20,435 bases of DNA from a virus, in IMG/VR virus record IMGVR_UViG_3300043772_001978, positions 1 to 20,435 of that record. One strand, 5' to 3'. The notes below the pieces were generated by a model. That model saw only the letters and a list, made by a program, of their open reading frames with translations, searched no databases and was not told the origin of the DNA. A program made the position numbers and the translations under genes. The number at the start of each line of letters is the position of its first letter. Position 1 is the first letter of the stretch. Positions 7,235-13,309 of this stretch are shown here, in pieces.

Positions 7235-8575
7235 TTACAGTTGCATTTTTCTCGCATCAAATTTATCGAGATTATAAGTTGAAGTTATTTCTAAGAAATT
7301 GCCATAAATGAAATACCTAAAACAGTCAAGGGCATGGCTCATATTTGGATTCTTTTTTTTCCATGGATCTAAACTTACTGTCCTATCAACTTTTGCCTCT
7401 TTAAAATCAGCTATCAATTCCTTGCAGTTTGGAGTTGAAATCCAGAATAGGCATTTCTTGAAACACATATCAGAAATCAACTTTGTAGCCAAATGTGAAG
7501 GGGCAAACCTTAACACCTGCATATTGATGTCACGAACTCCCAGAACCGATTGAATCAATTGGAAGTTGCTAATATTGTTTTTCGTACCTGCCTGTCTGCT
7601 ATTTCCTGCAGGGTCACCGTTTATGATGTAGTTCATACCAGGATAATCCATCATAATAGCCTTGCAAAGTTCTTCAAGGTCACCAACTCTGTAAACCTTT
7701 AGGATGTTTATCTTAGCATAATACCCGGCTTCCACACTATTCTTTGAGAATTGAGCAATTACACAAGTATTGGTGACGTTAAAGTCAAAAGATAGGTAAA
7801 GGTCCAATCCTGGATGGGCTTTAACTGTATAATTCTGGCAATGCTCATCTTGTTTGAAGTTTCTGGCAAATAAGGATTCCCGATCCCAAACTCCCCAGTT
7901 TCCTTTGGCATAGACCTCGTAAAAGGTTTCATCAACATCTTTCAAAGCCTCCATTCTGTTAGGGTATTCCTTATCGAGAAAAGGCAAAGCATCTAAGTAA
8001 GTGCCATGAATACGTTGGATTCTGTTTACCTCATGTTGCGGTGGTTCATCAAAAAATCTTTTTTTAATCCAATGTGAATCTGATACTGGATTGAATGTCA
8101 AAAAGAATCTTTTAATATGTTTTGAATGACCTCTAAGCCTTAAAGTTACTTGTGTGAAGTCTTCAAGAGCCAGTTCAGTTGCTTCTTCAATCCAGATATA
8201 TTTTGCCTGACTTAAAGACTTTAGTTTTTCTGGATTATCGCAGCCTAGAAAGACTATTTTATTACTTCCACATCTTATCTCAAGATATCCATCTAAGGTT
8301 CTCACAATTGAATGTAATCCCCATTCAGATATTTTATTTTTGAAATCCTGATAAACTGAATTACGAAGGGTTGCAGCTACTTTACGAATAACAAAGAAAG
8401 TTTGTTCTTGATTTTGGGATTGGTCCATTACCTCCATCAAAAAAAACTGAATCATGGTCTGACTTTTGCCCGAACCTGCCGATCCCCAAAGAATATTGTA
8501 AATGTTTGGAGTAATTATCGAGGGTAGATACTTTTTACTCCATAAATTAGGATTACTTAAATCGACACTTGGCAC
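7235..8575 (-). CDS. terL: Terminase large subunit
   Basis: The 446-residue protein is the ATP-driven DNA packaging motor and nuclease. Visible motifs are Walker A GSAGSGKS (31-38), Walker B IWIEEATEL (127-135), the coupling-type LTFNP (159-163), and the RNase H-like nuclease acidic residues in LSFDFN (Asp264), NGDPAGN (Asp321) and SHALDCFRYF (Asp417). The length is normal for the family (PBSX-like type). The start is GTG at 8575; an in-frame TAA six bases upstream rules out an earlier one. It follows the small terminase with 19 bases between. Confidence 0.95.
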   Translation of the reverse strand: MPSVDLSNPNLWSKKYLPSIITPNIYNILWGSAGSGKSQTMIQFFLMEVMDQSQNQEQTFFVIRKVAATLRNSVYQDFKNKISEWGLHSIVRTLDGYLEIRCGSNKIVFLGCDNPEKLKSLSQAKYIWIEEATELALEDFTQVTLRLRGHSKHIKRFFLTFNPVSDSHWIKKRFFDEPPQHEVNRIQRIHGTYLDALPFLDKEYPNRMEALKDVDETFYEVYAKGNWGVWDRESLFARNFKQDEHCQNYTVKAHPGLDLYLSFDFNVTNTCVIAQFSKNSVEAGYYAKINILKVYRVGDLEELCKAIMMDYPGMNYIINGDPAGNSRQAGTKNNISNFQLIQSVLGVRDINMQVLRFAPSHLATKLISDMCFKKCLFWISTPNCKELIADFKEAKVDRTVSLDPWKKKNPNMSHALDCFRYFIYGNFLEITSTYNLDKFDARKMQL

Positions 8576-8594
8576 TAATTAGCCTCTGTTTAAT

Positions 8595-8918
8595 TTATTG
8601 GTCTGTTTCTTCACTATCCAGTTCATCGTTTCTCATTGGTTCAGGTCGGATAACTGTAATAGTTGAACCGGAAATATCAAAGTCTTGCTTTGCTTTTCCA
8701 TAAGCCCTGTCCAGAAGCAACTCAGCAGCCCTTACATCACCTTTAATAGCTTTGTTTCTTAAAGCCATCAGGATGGCCTCAGCAGCAGATTTGCCGTCCT
8801 TTTCATCACCTAAAACATTGGCTAAAAGTTCCCGAAGTTCGGGTATCTTTTTGGGTCGGCCACCTCCAATAGTGTTGCCTGACTTTAACTTTCCGCCGTT
8901 TCTGCCTTCTCTCATCAT
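8595..8918 (-). CDS. Terminase small subunit-like protein
   Basis: The 107-residue protein opens with a Gly/Arg/Lys-rich segment ending GGGRPKKIPELRELL. A helical region follows (AAEAILMALRNKAIKGDVRAAELLLDRAYGKAKQ, about 44-79), then an acidic tail. This architecture and its place directly upstream of terL fit the DNA-recognition subunit of the packaging machine. Two consecutive ATG codons at 8918 and 8915 could start it. The assignment rests on context plus the typical helix pattern. Confidence 0.75.
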   Translation of the reverse strand: MMREGRNGGKLKSGNTIGGGRPKKIPELRELLANVLGDEKDGKSAAEAILMALRNKAIKGDVRAAELLLDRAYGKAKQDFDISGSTITVIRPEPMRNDELDSEETDQ

Positions 8919-8928
8919 AACGAAGTAT

Positions 8929-10005
8929 TTACGAGGTTTTTAACTCAAAAGAAGCTGTAATTCTATTTTTTGAAGTGCTGCCTTTTAATTGAGTTGATGT
9001 CCTTCCTGTTTCTTTAGTTCTTCCAAATCTTGTAGCATTCCATTCACTATTTTTTTTTAAGGCATTTATTAAACTTGGAGCAGATGTTACAATGTTAAAT
9101 CTGTTCTTTTCTCTTTTGTAAATTTTGCCAACTTGATTTAAAAACTTAATTCCAAATCCTGCGCCCTGATAATCTGGCAATATTACAAGTCTATGAACTT
9201 TTTTTATATTTTTAGCAGTTGGATGAGGAAAATGTAAAACAGATAAAAACCCAGCCAATTCATCATTTATAAAAGCTAGAAACACATTTGCAGCATTGTT
9301 ATGCATATGACTTAAATAGTGATGTTTAGCAAACATTTTCCAGATTGACTTATCTGCTGTTTGGAATATTTCAAATTTGATTTCTGGTCTATTTTTTTTT
9401 TGCCCTTCAAAAGATTGAAAGGTCATTGTATCTGTATTAAAAACCCAATCTGGCAAAAGCCAGTCCTGAACATCAAAATGACAACTGACCGCAATGAATT
9501 GTTTGTCTGTTTTTCTAATTGCTTTCTGCATGGCAAAAGAACCTATCTGAGCAACATTTCGATCAACTACACTTGTAAACTCGTCAAAGACAAAAAACTT
9601 TTGAGAATCTAAGATTGCTCTTGCCAAATCAACTCTCATTTTTTGCCCATTGCTTAATACAGAATAAGGCTTTAACCAACTTGGAGGACTTGAAAAACCT
9701 ACTGAATTAAAGGCATTTGTAATTTGCTCAATACTGCATTCTTTTGGCATATCATCCAATATTGATTCAGCAGAATATTCAAAATTAGTTATGTAGGAAT
9801 CTTCAAATAATTGTTTTGCGATTGTAGTTTTTCCAGTTCCGCTTTTTCCTACAATTAATCCAATCTGCCATTTTTCAGGCAATGCAATATCTCCAGAAAA
9901 TCTTTCTTCTACGTTTTCAGACAACAAGTCAAATCTTCCAATAATGGAAGAAACCCGAAATGTTTTTTTCGGATTGCATTTTTTTATAATGTCAAAAGTC
10001 GGCAT
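8929..10005 (-). CDS. ABC-type ATPase fused to a GNAT acetyltransferase domain
   Basis: The 358-residue protein has two domains. Residues 1-200 form an ABC ATPase: Walker A GKSGTGKTT (53-61), signature LSNGQ (117-121), Walker B FFVFDE (137-142) and H-loop His176 in VSCHFD. There is no membrane segment, so it is not a transporter. Residues about 208-358 form a GNAT fold: KHHYLSH (228-233), strands AFINDELAGFLSVLHFP, and the acetyl-CoA-binding motif LPDYQGAGFG (276-285). The Mom protein of phage Mu, which modifies adenine in DNA, is a GNAT protein, and this C-terminal domain could be of that type; that is inference. The gene overlaps the ParB-type gene by 22 bases and precedes terS by ten. A role in DNA modification or DNA-linked signalling before packaging is suggested by context only. 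Confidence 0.8.
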   Translation of the reverse strand: MPTFDIIKKCNPKKTFRVSSIIGRFDLLSENVEERFSGDIALPEKWQIGLIVGKSGTGKTTIAKQLFEDSYITNFEYSAESILDDMPKECSIEQITNAFNSVGFSSPPSWLKPYSVLSNGQKMRVDLARAILDSQKFFVFDEFTSVVDRNVAQIGSFAMQKAIRKTDKQFIAVSCHFDVQDWLLPDWVFNTDTMTFQSFEGQKKNRPEIKFEIFQTADKSIWKMFAKHHYLSHMHNNAANVFLAFINDELAGFLSVLHFPHPTAKNIKKVHRLVILPDYQGAGFGIKFLNQVGKIYKREKNRFNIVTSAPSLINALKKNSEWNATRFGRTKETGRTSTQLKGSTSKNRITASFELKTS

Positions 10006-10490
10006 TCGTATCCTTGTTCAATTAAATCATTATACGCTTGCTGTTGCATTTCTTCACTCTCACATACAATTTCAATTCTGTATGTATCTGTGATTTTATC
10101 GCTTAAATCTTCTTGCTCTGATTCTTCAAAAACTGGTACATCCAACCCCCACTTTTCCAAATCATCAGCCTCCCATTCATTTGCAAGAATATCCCACTCC
10201 CACTCGCCAAACCCGACATTGTCTTTTATAATAAACTCCTTTTGCTGCTGCTCTGACCAATCAACAACTTCAATAGGTACTTCTTTCCATCCGGCTTCTT
10301 TCATCGCCTTGAGCCTCATATTACCCCCTAAAACAACAAAGTCCTGATTGACTACAATCGGACGAACCTTTGCCATTTCTGGAAAGTCTTTTAAGGACTG
10401 GACAAGCTTTTCAAACTTATCGTTTTTTATTAATCGAGGGTTATTTGGATTCGATTTTACTTCACTGATTTTAACGGTTTGAACCGACAT
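9984..10490 (-). CDS. ParB/Srx-type nuclease-domain protein
   Basis: The 168-residue protein shows the ParB N-terminal fold: NPNNPR (14-19), a helix EKLVQSLKDFP, strand RPIVVN, and GGNMRLKAMKEAGW (55-68) followed by VPIEVVDW. The central acidic segment (about 95-135) and a beta-alpha tail (TYRIEIVCESEEMQQQ) are unassigned. Such stand-alone ParB domains in phages often lie near DNA methylases or other DNA-modifying enzymes. Here the next gene, overlapping by 22 bases, is the ABC-GNAT fusion, so the two are likely co-translated and co-functional. Confidence 0.85.
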   Translation of the reverse strand: MSVQTVKISEVKSNPNNPRLIKNDKFEKLVQSLKDFPEMAKVRPIVVNQDFVVLGGNMRLKAMKEAGWKEVPIEVVDWSEQQQKEFIIKDNVGFGEWEWDILANEWEADDLEKWGLDVPVFEESEQEDLSDKITDTYRIEIVCESEEMQQQAYNDLIEQGYECRLLTL

Positions 10491-10539
10491 AGATTTTAAA
10501 TTTAAGTGCCGTCATTTTACTGATAAGATTTTTTACTAA

Positions 10540-10701
10540 CTATTTCTTTTTCGTTGGCTTTTTAGCTGTTTTAGCAGCCTCCTTGAAATCCTTTGCCGAT
10601 GGTGCAGCCTTACTGCCAACCCGATTCATTTTTTCGTCTGAACCTGCTGCAATGCGTTTTCTTTTAGCGTTTATGTTAGCGTATAGTCCTGGCTTTTTCA
10701 T
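10540..10701 (-). CDS. Small basic conserved phage protein (MKKPGLYANI type)
   Basis: ATG at 10701, one base after the previous stop (TAA-A-ATG), gives 53 residues starting MKKPGLYANINAKRKRIAAG. This short start is preferred to an upstream non-ATG extension that would overlap the previous gene. The product is strongly basic, with GSDEKM and a Lys-rich end. I recall very similar small proteins from many environmental phages, all without known function. With its two upstream neighbours it forms a run of small basic proteins that could bind DNA or be packaged. Confidence 0.75.
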   Translation of the reverse strand: MKKPGLYANINAKRKRIAAGSDEKMNRVGSKAAPSAKDFKEAAKTAKKPTKKK

Positions 10702-10702
10702 T

Positions 10703-10933
10703 TTATGTCCTTTTAAATTTGACAGCTTTTGATTTAACCGATTTCTTTCCAACACATCCCCAAGCTTGACGGCTTAAGTCATTGGCACAGGGTGGGTTTT
10801 TACATTTCTTGATGCCTGCTGACCTTGCACAATAGGAATCACCTTTTTCAGTTCCGGGAGCAATGGAGTAACCTTTCGCCCCGAACTTAACGGTTTTACC
10901 TCCGATTGTTTTTGTAAATTTCTTTTCGGCCAT
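10703..10933 (-). CDS. Small basic four-Cys protein
   Basis: The 76-residue product has GGKTVKFGAKGYSIAPGTEKG followed by four Cys (35, 44, 49, 60) in YCARSAG, KKCKNPPCAN and WGCVGKK. The pattern suggests a metal-binding or disulfide-stabilised fold. I recall similar small proteins in other environmental phages; function unknown. Its ATG overlaps the preceding stop by one base (TAATG). Confidence 0.75.
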   Translation of the reverse strand: MAEKKFTKTIGGKTVKFGAKGYSIAPGTEKGDSYCARSAGIKKCKNPPCANDLSRQAWGCVGKKSVKSKAVKFKRT

Positions 10934-11076
10934 TACTTTTTAGCTGCCTTCTTTTTTGCTTTTTTCGCTACAGACAAGGCAATTGCAACCGCTTGGTCTT
11001 GTTTAACCCCAGACTTCATTTCAGTCTTAATATTTTTACTAACAGTTTTAGCTGAATATCCTTGTTTTAGTGGCAT
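10933..11076 (-). CDS. Small basic protein (MPLKQGYS type)
   Basis: ATG at 11076 encodes 47 residues: MPLKQGYSAKTVSKNIKTEM, then QDQAVAIALSVAKKAKKK to the end. A longer TTG-started frame would read through the upstream terminator and is rejected. The QAVAIALSVAKKA helix is typical of short phage proteins of unknown function. It is the first gene after the terminator at 11105-11132 and so probably the first of the packaging and tail transcript. Confidence 0.75.
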   Translation of the reverse strand: MPLKQGYSAKTVSKNIKTEMKSGVKQDQAVAIALSVAKKAKKKAAKK

Positions 11077-11095
11077 AGCTTTAAAATTTGTTTGG

Positions 11096-11103
11096 CAAAT
11101 ATA
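11096..11103 (-). promoter_or_regulatory. Possible -7 element for the packaging/tail operon
   Basis: TATATTTG on the minus strand matches TAnnTTTG exactly, 19 bases before the ATG at 11076 and just after a terminator, where a promoter is needed. The nearest upstream TTG is only about 15 bases away, shorter than the usual 19-21. Confidence 0.35.
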
Positions 11104-11104
11104 A

Positions 11105-11132
11105 ATAAAAAAAACCTTCAATTAAGAAGGTT
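11105..11132 (-). terminator. Intrinsic terminator containing a stop codon
   Basis: On the minus strand AACCTTC (11132-11126) and GAAGGTT (11119-11113) form a 7-bp stem with loop TTAATT, followed by T-rich sequence. The TAA stop of the 54-residue gene (11124-11122) lies in the loop. Confidence 0.75.
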
Positions 11133-11286
11133 CATTTTTTAACTCAAGTAAAAAGGATTTGACTAATAGTTTTATCCTTGCTGCGTGGCTTATTGGGACT
11201 CTGAAACTTATTGTAATCGTTTCAGGACCAGGCTTACGTCCTGCACCGGGTTTGCGTGTTCCGGTTGTTGGTATTCCTTTAGGCAT
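11122..11286 (-). CDS. 54-residue basic protein, possible ribbon-helix-helix
   Basis: ATG at 11286, one base after the previous stop (TAA-T-ATG), encodes MPKGIPTTGTRKPGAGRKPG, then PETITISFRVPISHAARIKLL to the end. The N-terminus is Gly/Pro/Arg-rich and contains an AT-hook-like GRKPG. The strand TISFRVP followed by helix HAARIKLLVKSFLLEL resembles a ribbon-helix-helix DNA-binding fold. A small phage regulator is a reasonable guess, not shown. The gene ends inside a terminator hairpin. Confidence 0.65.
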   Translation of the reverse strand: MPKGIPTTGTRKPGAGRKPGPETITISFRVPISHAARIKLLVKSFLLELKNEPS

Positions 11287-11287
11287 A

Positions 11288-11557
11288 TTACCAAAGAGGT
11301 TTTTCTCCCCTTGTTATAAGTGTAAAACCTGATTCATTCATTGATTTTGCCGAATAGCTAAAACCAGAAAATCTTCCTTTACCTTGATTTACTTTCATAT
11401 TTTGACCATATTTTTTATAAAACTCATCGCCTCTAACAAATAGGGCATTGTAGCCAAATGAATTTCTGTTTGCAGGATAGATTTCTTTTGTGTCCACATT
11501 TGCCCAAACTGCAACTGATACATTTCCGTTTTTTAATAACTCAAATTGATTTTCCAT
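11288..11557 (-). CDS. Small hypothetical protein
   Basis: The 89-residue protein (MENQFELLKNGNVSVAVWAN...) appears globular, with GYNALFVRGDEFYKKYG and a Gly/Ser/Phe-rich centre; no family is recognised and no signal or membrane segment is present. The ATG follows a leader TTTAAACAAAAAACAAA, as in three other genes here. A very stable hairpin separates it from the gene before, while the next gene starts one base after its stop. Confidence 0.65.
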   Translation of the reverse strand: MENQFELLKNGNVSVAVWANVDTKEIYPANRNSFGYNALFVRGDEFYKKYGQNMKVNQGKGRFSGFSYSAKSMNESGFTLITRGEKPLW

Positions 11558-11580
11558 TTTGTTTTTTGTTTAAAAGTTGA

Positions 11581-11594
11581 GGGGCCGAAGCCCC
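11581..11594 (-). terminator. GC-rich UUCG hairpin between small genes
   Basis: On the minus strand GGGGC-TTCG-GCCCC is a perfect 5-bp stem closed by the extra-stable UUCG tetraloop. It is followed by TCAACTTTT rather than a clean T run, so it may be a weak terminator, an attenuator or an RNA-stability element upstream of the 89-residue gene. Confidence 0.5.
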
Positions 11595-11604
11595 GGTTTG
11601 ATTA

Positions 11605-11835
11605 TTAGTTAAAAAGGCTTTTATGTGTATCAACAAATTGATTAATCAACATTTCCTGACGAATTTTTTTAGGATGCCATGAAAAGGTTTCTACGTATTC
11701 GCCATTTACAAACCAATAGAATGAATAAGAACTGTAATTTACAGGTCCTTTACCTGTGTTGTCGTGTCTTTTTTCTAATCTTTCATAAACCTCTACTAAT
11801 TGGCCTTGAATGTTTTTTGAAGCTAATTTTCTCAT
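11605..11835 (-). CDS. Small hypothetical protein
   Basis: ATG at 11835 gives 76 residues starting MRKLASKNIQGQLVEVYERL; SSYSFYWFVNGEYVETFSWH forms the centre. No family is recognised. An upstream TTG at 11877 is rejected as a start because it lies within the promoter's -7 box. The leader ends AAAAACAAA before the ATG. It is the first gene of the minus-strand block. Confidence 0.65.
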   Translation of the reverse strand: MRKLASKNIQGQLVEVYERLEKRHDNTGKGPVNYSSYSFYWFVNGEYVETFSWHPKKIRQEMLINQFVDTHKSLFN

Positions 11836-11874
11836 TTTGTTTTTTGTTTTTGTTGCTGCTCCGTTGCAGTGATA

Positions 11875-11905
11875 CAAAGGTAATACTTCTTTTTATATCT
11901 GCAAA
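11875..11905 (-). promoter_or_regulatory. Bacteroidetes-consensus promoter
   Basis: On the minus strand TTTG (11905-11902), a 19-base spacer and TACCTTTG (11882-11875) match the -33/-7 consensus exactly. It drives the 76-residue gene 40 bases downstream. It lies in a 179-base divergent spacer (11836-12014); the rest is A+T-rich with no further feature I can support. For the rightward lysis genes only TTAATTTG, four bases before the ATG at 12015, resembles a -7 box. Confidence 0.7.
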
Positions 11906-12014
11906 CTTTTTTAATAAAAAAGATAAAATATTTTTAAAATAAATTATAACTAATTGATTTTCAGACCGACAAATATTTGGTAAAATTTACTTTTTTTGTC
12001 GTTTAATTTGCGAT

Positions 12015-12374
12015 ATGGAATTAGAGAATTTTAACCTTTCGGAATTTGATTCACCCGATTTAATCGGGAGTGGGGCAAAAATGAATCCTGACTTTCTTTT
12101 AAAGTTGGATAAGGCGAGAGGAATAGCCGGAGTGCCTTTCAAAATCAATTCTGGCTATCGTACTGAATCGCATAATAAAAAGGTTGGTGGGACTCCAAAC
12201 TCAGCCCATACAAAAGGATTCGCTGCTGATATTGCCTATTCTACTGGTTCAGATGGTTATAAGATTTTAACTGCTTTGCAGCAGGTTGGATTCACTCGCA
12301 TAGGAATTTATGCTCGATGGATTCACGTTGATTCTGATCCCTCATTGCCTTCTAAAGTAATCTGGTCAAAATAA
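12015..12374 (+). CDS. Endolysin, M15-family peptidase
   Basis: The 119-residue enzyme is a zinc peptidase that cuts peptide cross-links or stems of peptidoglycan to release phage. The metal site is complete: SAHTKGFAADI supplies His65 and Asp72, and WIHVD supplies His104. INSGYRTESHNKKVGG (44-59) is the usual substrate-loop region. There is no signal peptide, so a holin or another export route is needed. It begins the lysis cassette and overlaps the next gene by one base (TAATG). Confidence 0.92.
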   Translation: MELENFNLSEFDSPDLIGSGAKMNPDFLLKLDKARGIAGVPFKINSGYRTESHNKKVGGTPNSAHTKGFAADIAYSTGSDGYKILTALQQVGFTRIGIYARWIHVDSDPSLPSKVIWSK

Positions 12375-12694
12375 TGAAAGAAATAGTTGAGTTCCTTTGC
12401 AGAATAAAGGAAGATTGTTATAAAATGATTACGGATGTAACCGTTTATTGGCTTTGGTTTATATCGGTCATGGAACTTTCGGAATCCTGGTTGTTGTTTC
12501 ATGGTGGGGCTATCCTAGTACTTGGTAGGTTAATCCTTTTGGGGATGGACTTTTACAAAAGGACAAGAGATTTTAAAGAACCGGAATGGAAATCAAACAT
12601 TTCACCAATCTTGAAAAAGGAAGCGATTGAAGACCGCAAAAAAGGCTTTATTCAAAAACTTATTGATACTTTTAAAGAACTTTTAAAATGGTAA
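12374..12694 (+). CDS. Lysis-cassette membrane protein, possible holin
   Basis: The 106-residue protein has two hydrophobic stretches (about 22-34 and 39-58, GGAILVLGRLILLGMDF), then a charged, helical C-terminus rich in Lys/Glu. Small size, membrane segments, charged tail and position between endolysin and lipoprotein genes suggest a holin or lysis accessory protein. It is coupled to both neighbours: TAATG upstream and a 7-base overlap downstream. Confidence 0.65.
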   Translation: MKEIVEFLCRIKEDCYKMITDVTVYWLWFISVMELSESWLLFHGGAILVLGRLILLGMDFYKRTRDFKEPEWKSNISPILKKEAIEDRKKGFIQKLIDTFKELLKW

Positions 12695-13032
12695 AAAATA
12701 CTTTCATTCTCGCTTTGCTTTTAGCTTTTTCCTGTGGCCCAACCAAAACCGAAAAGGAACTAAAAAACAAAGTTGATACTTTGGCAATCAGAACTCACCT
12801 GCATCAATTGGAGATTCTAAGGTTATACTCTGAAAATGATTCTTTGCAAAGGTTAGCATTGAGCATTCAGCAAGAGCAAAGAATAACAGAATATTATTTG
12901 AATCAGGATTTTGAAAGACTGCATTCCACAATGGATTCCCTTGCTAGGTCATCAGGTGAAAAAGGCAAAGGATGGAGGATATTAGGTCAAATATTTGGTG
13001 AAGCAGCCAAACGAGTAATACCAGGTTTATAA
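12688..13032 (+). CDS. Lipoprotein, possible spanin component
   Basis: The 114-residue protein has a short signal sequence with a lipobox ending at Cys16 (LLLAFSC). A long helical, coiled-coil-like body follows (about 20-95) with heptad-like Leu/Ile spacing. No acidic export signal follows the Cys, so it probably stays facing the periplasm. In a lysis cassette such a lipoprotein fits an outer-membrane spanin-like role (inference). Confidence 0.65.
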   Translation: MVKNTFILALLLAFSCGPTKTEKELKNKVDTLAIRTHLHQLEILRLYSENDSLQRLALSIQQEQRITEYYLNQDFERLHSTMDSLARSSGEKGKGWRILGQIFGEAAKRVIPGL

Positions 13033-13250
13033 TGAACTTTCAAAGGTGGATGGAACTTGCCTCATTCGTGGCAGTAATTCTATTTACTGGAGGGCTTCTT
13101 TTCGGCGTTGGCTGGCTTTACAAATTTGAAAAGATTGATACATCAGATTCAATTCTGATATACGTTTTAGGCCAATTCATAACAGGCTTTTGGGATATGA
13201 TTAAAAAAAGGAATCGCATTGAATCCTTACCACCGCCTCCAAAGACTTAA
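13032..13250 (+). CDS. Small membrane protein of the lysis cassette
   Basis: The 72-residue protein has a clear membrane segment (about 9-29, SFVAVILFTGGLLFGVGWL) and a second moderately hydrophobic region (42-56). The tail is basic and then Pro-rich (KKRNRIESLPPPPKT). It could be the holin or an inner-membrane spanin partner; the sequence does not decide. Its start overlaps the lipoprotein stop (TAATG), and a terminator follows at once. Confidence 0.65.
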   Translation: MNFQRWMELASFVAVILFTGGLLFGVGWLYKFEKIDTSDSILIYVLGQFITGFWDMIKKRNRIESLPPPPKT

Positions 13251-13279
13251 AAAAAAACCCATCAGAATTTCCGATGGGC
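13250..13279. terminator. Terminator between convergent genes
   Basis: CCCATC (13258-13263) pairs with GATGGG (13273-13278). On the minus strand the stem extends to nine pairs with one G-T and is followed by a long T run, making it a strong terminator for the metalloprotease operon. On the plus strand the downstream tract (CTTTCG) is weaker, but it probably also ends the lysis transcript. Confidence 0.8.
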
Positions 13280-13309
13280 TTTCGACCTTTAAACGTCTAT
13301 CATCAATTC

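Noticed and set aside
2189-10490. A plasmid-style ParA/ParB partition system
   Set aside because: Both ParB-fold proteins lack a ParA partner or centromere-like repeats here, and they lie among packaging and tail genes.
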